From: Phaeoceros laevis
Taxonomy: Eukaryota > Anthocerotophyta > Anthocerotopsida > Notothyladales
Assembly (NCBI GenBank): GCA_049999765.1
Contig: JBNGIQ010009253.1
Location: forward strand, 78,040-140,361
Direction of reading: 5' to 3'
DNA: 62,322 nt
Position numbers and translations under genes: made by a program. The notes beneath the pieces were generated by a model that was given only the letters and a program-made list of their open reading frames with translations, was not told the DNA's origin and searched no databases. Of the stretch, positions 52,781-62,322 are shown one piece after another (within the stretch, counting starts at the first letter, position 1; each line of letters starts with the position of its first letter).

Positions 52781-55700
52781 TCATCGACGGATTGTGAGCC
52801 TGCCAACACTTTGCAAGTCTAGAAGCTCCGTAGGAACCTTAGCTTGGCAATCTTTCAAGTCGAGCTTTTTCAATGCAGGGAACGCCGCTAAACTCTTGGG
52901 GATGTGAGTCCAGAGCATTCCACGGAGCTGCAGTTCCCGGAGCGTCTTCAACATAACCTGACCATCTTCCCATTCGTCCACGTTCTTTATTTGCTTGCAA
53001 CCGCTGAGATCCAGCAGGGACAAGCTGGGGAGAAGGTGAAGCGAGACGGGGAGAGCCGCCAGGGCTACGCAGTCAGAAAGAACTAGGTCTGTCAGGCGCG
53101 GAAACGCTCCTTCTTCCACATCCGGGAAGGATTCCAATCCAACGCAGCCCTGCAGCACCAGCTCCTGCGCAAACGAGCGGATGGAATTGGCGAGGGAGTT
53201 TTCCTCTAAGTAGCATGAATTCCCAGCACGCAGTGGAGGCAGGAGGTGGCACCTTGAGAGAAGGAAATGCGCCGCGGGATGTGAAACCTTCCGGAAGCTG
53301 CTTGAGACGAGAGCACAGGCTCAGGTCCAGTTTCTCCAGCAAGGGTAGAGGGTGGAGAGTTGGCAGGGCTTCAAGTCTGCTGCACATCCGGACATCGAGC
53401 AGGCGGAGCCTCTTCATGGAGTCTAACCATGGAGGCAGGCTAGGCAACGCAACACAACCATTGAGTTCCAGAACTTCCAGCTTTGCCTGGAAACCGTCCC
53501 TGAGCTCCAAAGGCAGCGCTACGAGCCTGGAGAAGTAGAGACTGAGCAAGCGCAGGTCAATCAAGGCCGAGAAGCTGGAAGGAAGGGTTTGATGATCCGA
53601 GGATCCTATCCACAAGTTCCTCAGTCCTGCAAGTGAGTCCAAGCTCTTCAGTTGGTCTACCTGAGATCCGCGGTGGCCGGCAGATTCTGAAATTACGCAA
53701 CAGACACAGGGTTAGATACGGCCACATGTTGAACGTTCTCTGAACTCTGGACACCTCGACCTTGGCAGGAACTTAGACATTGTGCGCAAGATTACTGTGT
53801 GATTCCGAGAAATCTGTGCAACCGCGCAGGTTGAGGGACTTGAGGCTCCTGAGCTTGGTGAAGGGCAACCGGACGTCTAATTTCGGACACCGCTGCAAGC
53901 TGAGGAACTCGAGAGATTTGAGCTTGGAGAGCGTGGCAGGTAATTTGCGCAGCTGTCCGTTGAAGGAGAGGTCCAGGTGCATCAAACTCGACAGATTCCC
54001 GACGCTGGCTGGGAGTGTTTCGATTCCGGTGCGGCTCAGATCCATAACCCTAAGCTGGGTGAAGCCTTTGATAAAGCCTGCAGGCCATATATACAAATTT
54101 TACAAGCGATTGATTCTGAAGCCCCTTCATAATACAAGCTTGCACAGAAGTGACAAAATAAGAAGTCCTGTTGGAGAGGATAGAGGGATATCTACCTGGC
54201 GGTATGAATGTCAGCACATCGTTTCGTGCCAGGAGCAGGACCCGTAACTTTGGTGCCCTTAGTTTGTCAGGAAGCGTTTTGATGGAGTTGCTGTCGAGGG
54301 AGAGTCGAGTGGCGACAAGCTGCTTTTTCTGCCCAAGTTTCAGTGCTTGCCGAATCCGTGCTATCCGAGTAGGCTCGTGTGTCGTCCATTCAGCGGGGAA
54401 GTCGACGAGCTTTCTACCAGCTTCGTAGAGGGCCTCCTGCATCGTCACAATATGCACGAGTCGTGTTTACAAGTAAGCAGCTATGATGCATGAATTGTGG
54501 TGAACACTCCAGGAAGGACTTCTACTCACCCGCTTGGGAGGGAGCTTGCCATCTTGCAGCAAATGCCGAGCGAGATCACGAAGGACATCATGGATCTGGC
54601 ACTTGAGAACAATAGAATTTCGCTTGTCTGACCAGGTTTGGGTCCGTAGATCAATGAGGGACCTTCCAATGAGGAGGCCGAGTAAGGTGTATCCGTCGGG
54701 TTCCGTATCCCCTGTCCTGGAATCAGTTTCAAGCAATTGTTCCCCCGCCCACAGATCCAGCAAATAGTCAGCATCCACAACTCGGTCCTCTGGGAAGGCT
54801 GCAAAGTAGAGGAAGCAATCTTGAAGGCGAGGGTCAATCTCCTTGAGCGAATCATAGCTGAGTTGCAGGCGCTTAAACAGCTCTTGTTCATGATCGTTGC
54901 TGAGACTCTGGGCGTCTTCAAGTTTCCTGAGTGCTCGTTCCCACTGATCCTGGCGCTTCTGTCCGGCCAGAGCTCCTGCTATCACTTTGAGTGCCAGAGG
55001 CAGGCCTTTGCATTCGCCCATCACTGCTCTGACCTAGTATGCATGTTCAGCAGCACATGTCAAGCACAACACAAAGCCGCATTCATGAATTCATTAGCTC
55101 GGAATCATGTGTACACATACATGTGCAGATACTTATAAACATTCAGGGCTGCTTTTCTAGTAGGGGTGTGTGTGTTGTGAATCGAGTTACAAGGCCTCGG
55201 AGGGTGTCCGTTGCAAATTGCTGTAGCTTCTCCTCTCCTCCAAACGTTTCATGGCAGAAGAGTTTCCAACTGTCATCGTCGGAGAGACAGTCCATCGTCA
55301 AGTTGGCTTGTCCTTTCCGCAACAACAGCTGAACATTCAAAGTAGAACATCATCACACAGGTGTACACTGATTAGGCATCGGATCACAGTGGTGGTGCTC
55401 AAGAGCAGTCAGAATTCACGTCTTGACTTGTAACTGGTGCAGCGTACTAGCTAGGTACCTGCTGGTCCCTTGTAGTAACCAAGATCCTGCTCCCAGGTGC
55501 TGAGGTAACATCCAGCCACTCCAGTACATGGTACTCCCACACATCGTCTAACACCAGCAACACTGTCCGTCCCTGAAGCGCATTGTACAGCTTCTGCTTG
55601 CCATCCTCCTTTTCGGACGGGTATGCCGTCGTCCCGACGACGTCTTGAAGCAGCTGGCGCTGCAGCTTCACGACAGGCGTCCTGGCCACGGTAACCCAGA

Positions 55701-56535
55701 ACAACCCCCCTCCACCAAACCGTCGCTGCACCTCCGCACTGTTGTAGGTACGCGCTGCCAGCAAAGTTTTGCCCAACCCGCCCTTGCCCCACACGCCTAC
55801 CCATTTCCCACTCCCGCTCTCGGGATCCAGCAACATCCTCCGCAGGCTTGCCATGGATTCCTCCATTCCAACCACAAAGTCCGCCACGGGGACCAGGTTT
55901 GACGTCACGTTTGCACCGCCAGGGACTACCGGTAGTTCCGTGCCGTCGTGATGAGCAGCTGCAGCATACGCCATGGCGGTCCTCTTGATTTGGGAGGTGG
56001 CCTGCTCCGGGCTCATCCGTCCCGCTTGGAAGCACTGCCTTGTGGTCTGCCCCACGTTCAATCTCTCACTCAGCTGTGCCACCGCCGTGTGCGTAGCGCG
56101 GATCATGCTCGCATTCTCGACCTCCATCTCGTAGGTAGCCCGGACCACCCTCCCGTTCACGATCCCTGCAGTCATCACAAATTTGGAGATGCGGGACCTG
56201 ACGTCCGCAATTTTGTCAGCCATTTGGCGCTTGGCCAGCACCTGCCACGTCCGCACTCGGTTACACTCTTCCACCATTTCCTTGGCCTCCTGCAGAAGCT
56301 GCGACAGCCCGTGAAGCCACTCGTCCATGGCTGCGGTTCCGTGGGATCCGGATGCAGCGGCGCCATGCTCCACTCGGGCGCGCTCGGAGTCTTCCACAGA
56401 GGGTTTGATCAGGCACAAGTCGTCTGCTAGTTCCCTGCATTCCTGTCGAAAATGCAACACTTTCTGCGCCTCCTGCACCACCAAGTCCAGCAGCTTGCTC
56501 ACCACCAAGCTGAGCAGCATGCTCTCCACGGCCAT
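52781..56535 (-). CDS. NLR immune receptor with RPW8-like N-terminus (CC-R type)
   Basis: Exons (minus): 56535-55459, 55328-55191, 55033-54530, 54436-54196, 54077-53796, 53686-53253, 53164-52781; phases agree, giving 1019 residues. The N-terminal 150 residues resemble RPW8/MCA bundles (FRQECRELADDLCLIKPSVE, KEMVEECNRVRTW). The NB-ARC has P-loop GVWGKGGLGKT, kinase-2 VLLVLDDVW, RNBS-B SRILVTTRD, GLPL CKGLPLALKVI, RNBS-D CFLYFAAFPED and an MHD variant QIHD. About a dozen LRRs follow (LRVMDLSRTGIETLPASVG, LVLQGCVGLESFPD). RPW8-type NLRs often act as helpers that form membrane channels and trigger cell death. All motifs are present and no stop interrupts the model, so it looks functional. The E2-E3 junction is the least certain. 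Confidence 0.88.
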
Positions 56536-57553
56536 CTCCAGCTCAGGATTGGGCTACTCCCGCCGCCCGCTCCTTCACTCGCTCGCATCCTTGGACGTTT
56601 CGGTACGGTAGGGCTCATCTCAGGACAGCGAATTCGTACGGACAGGCATTGTGGCTGAATTCTTCTACCGTGGGTCCTTCCGTGAACAGCTCGTGCGTGC
56701 TTGGGAGTCTCCCGGAATTGAAGGTCCACCAAGGGGTTTCATTTTTTTTATTGTTGAGCGGTAGGCGGTGCTGTTTGAGGCAGGAGCAGGTCCGAGGCCG
56801 GGGTGCGAGGGTGAGGGCCCAGCCCAGCCAGGCGCGAGGAAGCGCAACTCCTAAAGAGTGAGAACCTCTGAAGTCGCCTGCCAGGCCGTGCGGTGGGCCC
56901 GCACACCGTGGCAAGCATCCGATAGATAAAAGACTGGAGAGGGCCACTTAGCTTGGACAGGAGCCGAGGAGGAACTGCCGTCCGCTGAGAACAGTGGTGT
57001 GACCAGCTGCTATCTGCTGCGATATCGGATTTTGTGAAGGTGAGGCGGGAGCTGGTAGGTAAGGAAAGGGAATTTTTTGTAGTTCCCGCCGCAGGCATTG
57101 CTGTGATACCGGTGTTTAGTCCATGGAAGAGTAGAGGATGTTTTTTGGCCTCCTTCTTTGCGGGACAGAGAGTCTTAGTCTTTTGCCAGGAATGTCACAG
57201 GAGTGCTTCCTTGGTTGAAAGCCGTAGAACAGCGCGCAGTGTCATCTTGCTGTGTTTTTCCACCTTCTACCAAGCTCGTTCTGAGGGGATTTTCCTACGC
57301 GGAGTGGCAGGGAAATGCTGTGTGTGCGATTGCGTTCAGGCTTGCGTTCTGCGCATGTGGTAGGCCTGTGAAAAATGTCGAGCATTTTTTTCCTGGCAGT
57401 CCTAACTTTTTGGCTTGTGCTTCTTGCATTCTTCTAGCTCTAGCAATTTTCTGTGTCGCGACAAGGAGTGAAGAATGAGATGAGGCAGGCAACACAAAAT
57501 CCAGTAATTTTCTCTCAAAGCAGGCTCTTGATATGTTTTCTTGCGTCTGGTAG
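56536..57553. other. NLR promoter side and spacer
   Basis: GC-rich near the NLR start, then mixed. No gene is seen. The right end is the breakpoint of the myosin tail fragment. Confidence 0.4.
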
Positions 57554-59575
57554 GTGCAAGAAGTTCCTACTATTGCTCAGAGAGAGAGAGAACAAACTGA
57601 ATCGGAGCAGCGCCGTCAGAAGTGGCTGATTGACAAGCAACAGGTCTGTGGTGGCTTTGTGCTTTACTTCATACATCCATTTCTTAGTGGCGTCTTTGAC
57701 CGTATTATCCAGACGATTGGATCTGCAATTGAGGTAAAATTTCTTGGGCTAGAGGAGTTGCAAATGGATATGGTTGTTCAAGATTGCTTGCTAGTGTAGG
57801 AAGCTAACTGTAGGCTACAGTGTATTGGCCTAATCGTGGTGATACTCTTGTCGTTGTGTTTGCCAGAGTCAGGAGAGCAATGATGTACTGGCTTATTGGT
57901 TGTCGAACACATCCACTCTAATGTTCCTGTTGCAGCGCACTCTAAAATCCAGTGGTGCTGCTGGAGGTGCTCCAAAAGGACGTCGTCCAAATGTTACATT
58001 ATTTGGCCGCATGACTCAAGTGAGATTTCAACCTTCAACAGGATTTTGTGGTCTTTCAGCAGTGCATGACAGCATCACATGACCACCACCTAGCATAAGC
58101 AGCAGTGGCACATGTGTTATATAAGCTGACAGCTATGTCATGATTGCAGGGTTTCAGGTCGTCTCCATCTGGAGGAGGTGGTGTACCATATGGGAATGGT
58201 GGTATTGGGGGCTTAGATATATTGCGGCAGGTTGAGGCTAAGTACCCAGCCTTACTATTCAAGCAGCAGCTGACTCCGTATGTCGAAAAAATGTACGGGA
58301 TGATTCGGGATAACCTTAAGAAGGAGATTACACCTGTGCTTGGCCTCTGCATCCAGGTTTCTATTCACTCCGTTTTTTTTTAGGGATATTCTGTTTTTTG
58401 ACGAGTGGCCTTGAGTACTGCATAGAGTTGAATGTTGCTGTTTGTCCTGGGAGACGAGCTTATGGATTCAGCTAGGCAGTTGACTGTTCTGCTGCATTGA
58501 ACTTTTTTAATCTGTTGTGATCTATCTTCACAATAGGCACCAAGAACATCGAGAGCTAGTCTCAGTAAAACTGCATCCCGATCACCAAGCACGGCAGCAA
58601 CAGCTCAGCAGCTCAGCAGCCATTGGAACAGTATTATCTCCAGCCTCAGTGCTTTGTTGAGCACAATGAAGGCTAATCAGGTACTTACTAGGAGAGTGAG
58701 TGCTTGTGGATGGCTGGAAAACGACCATTCATTAGAGATCTTTTGTCTTACTACTTGTTTCACCTCCAGGTTCCTGCTTTCCTTGTCCGCAAGCTTTTTA
58801 CACAGATTTTCTCTTTCATAAATGTGCAATTATTCAACAGGTTAGTCTGCAAAAACATATGGTGTCTTACCACCTGATTGTTTTCCTTGTCGATAAGTAG
58901 AGCAGGTTGTGACTAACATGCCTTGTGAATTGGCAGTCTTTTGTTGAGGCGCGAATGCTGTTCCTTCAGCAATGGATAATATGTCAAGTCTGGGCTTGCA
59001 GAATCAGAGCATTGGATATATGAGGCTGGAGAGGAGATACATGAGCTGAATCCTCATCTGCAAAGATGCTGATCTTTCATTACCTGTTTGGTGTGTATGG
59101 CTTTAGTCCTAATCTTGTTGCTATCGTTTTGTGGTGGGAAGGACTATGGCGAGTATTTGATTTCTTTTTTGTGATTTCAGTATGCTGGCGCGTCGTGGGA
59201 TGAGCTCAGATATATTCGTCAAGCTGTTGGCTTCTTGGTAAGAAACCACCACAGGATTTTAGGCCGTTGGAATTTTTCCAGCTGTGTGCAGTCCCAGGTA
59301 AGTGACGTTACAAGTGTTTTTTGTCGTCTCCACGTTATTCCTCAAAAGCCGAAGAAATCGCTCGACGAGATTACTCACGACCTCTGCCCGGTGAGTTTGT
59401 CATTTGTGTGTTTCGATGACCTAGAGTTGAATTGCACTGGATTATGTCAAGTGATCACCTTATGCATGTTTTTCCTTCACAAACAGGTTCTGAGCGTTCA
59501 ACAATTGTACCGAATTAGCACGATGTAGTGGGATGATATGTGCGGGACCCATAGCGTTTCAGCTGAGGTGCGGTC
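57554..59575 (+). pseudogene. Myosin XI globular tail (DIL) fragment, non-functional
   Basis: Exon-like blocks: 57554-57643, 57688-57733, 57867-58019, 58150-58355, 58537-58680, 58770-58840, 58937-59033, 59181-59238, about 59331-59390, and 59487-59575. They encode the end of class XI myosin: [113 protein letters not shown] and QLYRISTM. Myosin XI moves organelles on actin, and this tail binds cargo. The motor, IQ and most coiled-coil parts are absent. Two nonsense changes are seen: TAA where Glu is expected after FSNG (about 58983), and TAG where Tyr is expected after RISTM (59527). An AC replaces the expected AG acceptor before VIPQKPKKS. Introns are kept, so this is a broken genomic copy and not a retrocopy. 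Confidence 0.9.
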
Positions 59576-59629
59576 CGAATACCAGGCCTGGCCGGATTAG
59601 GTCTATTAGGTCTTTAGAAAGTAGGTGAA

Positions 59630-60150
59630 TTTTCATGTCACTAAATATTTCTAAACTTTCTAAACATTTGTATACTTTTCATGTGTAAACTTCCTAAACT
59701 TTTCATATGTAAAATTCTTGTGTCATTTTTATGAAAATGACATGAAAATTCACATTTTTATATGAATTTTTATGTCACTAAAAACGTGAATTCACACAGC
59801 GAAATCAATGTGAATTCTCACATCACCAAGAAAGTGGTAACCAGTGTGGCCTGTGGCCTTTCAGATTACTAAGAAAGTACATTCACATGTGGAAACCAAA
59901 GGTTGTACAAATGTGAATTATCATGTTACTAATAAGGTGAGTTGAGGCGTCGAAACCATGGATACCAAGAATGTAAATTTTCACGCTACTCAGAAGTTGG
60001 ATTTACACATTGAGATCATCTAGCATTGAAGGGTGTTTATTCATTAGTCGATACTAATATGAACTATAGAGGTCCTAAGAATGTCAATTTCTAGGTTACT
60101 CAAAAGGTGGGTTCACGCATGGAAACAAACATGACTTCGATTGTTCATAT
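59630..60150. repeat. Degenerate tandem repeat array
   Basis: Five or more imperfect units, roughly 60-110 bases apart, share 'aatgtgaattttcatgttactaa' variants, 'aagaaggtg' and 'acatggaaacc' in the same order. Examples start near 59740, 59800, 59910, 59968 and 60075. Divergence is high, so the array is old. Confidence 0.55.
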
Positions 60151-61989
60151 CAAAGTCATCTCATGTGGGAAGTAAATCATTTACACTAATGTTGTTGAGA
60201 AGTGATATGCATTGACATACTGTATGTGGTACCTAGTGTGTATTAAATTAAGAAATCCAAAGTGCAAATTTATGTCAAAATCATCATAAGCTTCTATGTT
60301 TGTTAGAGTGTGGTACCTATAGTGAGTAACAAATGTTGTTGTTTTGTCTATTGTTTGCTATGTGCCTTAAGAATGTCAAATTATATACTCACGAATTGAC
60401 GTCACACATTTAACATGTGAAATTCATATTCATATGTTAATTTAAGTGAACCTCCTCAACGTTTCATTTGACATAAAAGTGTCAATTAAGATGTCTATTG
60501 GGGCTCCTCTTTCTATTAGTGCTCATTGCAAGGGTTTCTGGAAAGCTTCTTGGCATTTGAACCCTTCCCTCAGGATTTTATGCGAGTACTGATCTTCACA
60601 GCATTCACAAGCAGTTAGTCCTATCTATAGGTACTTTTGCCCACTTGACAGTCCTACTTGCAGATCAAAAAGCCAAACTGACACAACAGCTGAAAGCATC
60701 CTTAGCCTAAAAATGATCCACCTCTACAGCAGCTGTTGACTGTGACATTTTGTGCCTTCACTCCAGGTACGTCCACAACCCCGTTCTTGGAAGCAGTCCG
60801 GTAACCAAATCTCTGCACTCCTCTCAGTCCTAGGAAGCTAATGGGTGTGAATGTGGGGTGTCAGGACGGGTTCTCTAATGGCAAGTCTAGATCCTGGCAA
60901 GTCTGGATAGTGGCAAAGGGCTGAAAAAAGCAAAGTGATAGCAGCAGGCTTTTTTCACTTGGTAACAGCAGCAAAGATGTGTTTTCTCAGAGAATGTAGT
61001 AGTAGTAGTAGTAAAGTCATGCTAACCCTAAACCCAGCCAATGTAGGCAGTGAGTTGGTAGCAGGCCTGAAAAATCTAGTATTGGTGGGCTTGTTCAGAA
61101 AGGGTACAAACGAGACTGGTAGCGGCTTGCATAAAGCGGTATAGCAGTAAATTAAATGTAGACACAGCAGTGTGGCTCCCTCACGCGTGTCCGCACTAGG
61201 AGCATGGAGCGGTGTGGCTCCCTGCCTTGCATAGGCCACCCACCCACCCAGTGCTTTGGCGTCAGCCGAGTGCTGGGGAAGGGAGGTGACCCTCCCTGCA
61301 AGGTATAGACGACCAATCCACCTAGTGCGCCACCAATGTGTCGGCGTGCTCGATTCCCATATGGAGTTGGTTAGCATGACCTCCCCTACTACTACTAGCA
61401 ATAGGGGGACGGAGCTACTAGCAACCAGTAGGGATAGCTGCAGAAAAAAGGAAGGTCACTGTCATGAATTAGTTGTAACAATTGGCTCTGCCTCTTGACC
61501 CAACTATGCATTAACTTCTTCAGTCCACTTGGGATATTGAATTTGTCTCCATGTGTGATGCACATATGTGCAATATCAAGCACGTGGTCACAAATGCAAG
61601 CAGTTTAGTGGCATGCGGTTCTTCTTGAGCAAAATATAAAACCTGCTCTTGAGCATACCACAAAATTTCAATGGTATTGCCTACCTTTCAAGCCATCAGC
61701 TGACCCTTGTATGGATTATTTAAACAAATAAGGCCTTGGCCCATATGTTGCATCACCCACCAATGCATTCATCACGTCACTATACTTGAATTCGTACATT
61801 CATTTATCCTTACCTTATCACAAGGATTCATTTTTAACATATTTCTGTCAAAAGTTGCTTACAACACCTAAATATACAATTAGGTTAGTGAATTATTTGG
61901 TACTTCCCAATCAATTTGGCTAGAGTATTTTGACACCTTTTTGTGGCATTGCTATAACATCTTATCGACCTTGGAACCAACTCAAAATG

Positions 61990-62060
61990 GTTAAGGCATG
62001 GGCTTGAGGGCATGCAGGTTGTCGGTTCAAACCTACAAAGAACTTTACAATATTGGGGAC
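61990..62060 (+). mobile_element. tRNA-derived SINE head or tRNA pseudogene
   Basis: TGGTTAAGGCATGGGCTTG (box A region of a Leu/Ser-type tRNA) is followed about 30 bases later by GGTTCAAACC (box B). The arms needed for a folded tRNA are not convincing, so this looks like the internal RNA polymerase III promoter of a SINE. Confidence 0.4.
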
Positions 62061-62322
62061 GTGATAGAGCTTGTGGCCAAGGCCGGGATGCCGTCCGGGC
62101 TTGGCTACGCAGGGTTCAGGGGTGATGGCTGTGAGGTAGACTGTAGAACGGTGAACAGGGACAAACGGGACGTCAAACTGTTTTGAAAAATGCATGATAA
62201 TTGATGCAACAAGTTTTGAGAACCAGATTACAAATCTTTAACATATTTGTGGTATTTTTTGTGAAATCCTATTTCATTCTAATAGTTAGTTGAATTATTG
62301 AATACCAATAGGTTTGAAAACA

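Larger units (their letters stand above)
59576..62322. other. AT-rich repeat region, no gene
   Basis: No coding region is supported. From about 59630 to 60150 there are imperfect tandem copies of a unit built on 'tgtgaattttcatgttact' followed by 'aagaaggtg' and 'cacatggaaac'. A short AGT repeat lies near 61005, and CCACC/TACTACTAC runs at about 61230-61400. The tail has a tRNA-like element near 62000. Confidence 0.5.

Noticed and set aside
61990-62060. Functional tRNA gene
   Set aside because: Box A and box B are present, but acceptor and anticodon stems do not pair well by eye.
1-62322. CRISPR arrays, rRNA genes, bacterial operons or integrated virus
   Set aside because: No spaced identical short repeats, no rRNA-like conserved stretch, and no replicase, capsid or reverse transcriptase motifs were seen.

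Overview
This is nuclear DNA from a land plant. The genes have short GT-AG introns, mostly 80-130 bases, and the families are typical of plants: an amino acid permease, a SPARK-type receptor kinase, a WRKY factor, an RPW8-type NLR, a TORNADO1-like ROCO protein and PPR-DYW. A seed plant is unlikely. Genes are dense and introns compact, and a decayed PPR gene ends in a 'GRP' DYW variant of the kind linked to U-to-C organelle editing in hornworts, lycophytes and ferns. A hornwort fits best, with a lycophyte or fern as alternatives. This placement is inference.

Layout, left to right. 1-4.6 kb: a PCC13-62-type desiccation protein gene (minus) and a small secreted PAN/Apple-like ORF, then a gene-poor stretch. 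4.6-6.6 kb: a BAT1-type amino acid/GABA permease (plus). 7.2-12 kb: a plastid PotD-like solute-binding protein with a very acidic insertion, then an unnamed membrane protein (both minus). 12.9-16.2 kb: a receptor kinase with two SPARK-like ectodomain units (plus). 16.6-20.4 kb: a PLAC8-family membrane protein (minus) diverging from a small protein with a HeLo/MCA-like helical N-terminus (plus). 21.1-21.8 kb: a KRTCAP2-type oligosaccharyltransferase subunit (minus).

23.1-41.4 kb is an accessory block. Two copies of a segment of about 6 kb, each carrying a TRN1-like LRR-Roc-COR gene, flank a gene for an unknown helical protein and a decayed PPR-DYW gene. That PPR gene begins with an OSB-type PDF motif. 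Copy 1 is frameshifted and lacks LRR sequence at an assembly gap. Copy 2 appears intact apart from a gap that is probably an unmerged overlap.

42-46.6 kb: an antisense, broken fragment of the splicing/transcription factor SKIP abuts a TopBP1/MEI1-like BRCT gene. That gene seems to lack the family's first BRCT domains and contains a U12-type AT-AC intron. 47-51.6 kb: a WRKY gene with a WRKYGEM heptapeptide and RHSDQ repeats, then an F-box/kelch gene (both minus). 52.8-56.5 kb: a complete RPW8-type NLR in seven exons (minus). 57.5-59.6 kb: a myosin XI tail pseudogene with two nonsense codons. The last 2.7 kb is AT-rich repeat DNA with tRNA-like SINE candidates.

The genes do not form a pathway. 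Several (NLR, HeLo-like protein, SPARK kinase, WRKY, ROCO) are plausible signalling or immunity genes, and the pseudogene fragments show that the 23-60 kb part has been rearranged repeatedly.
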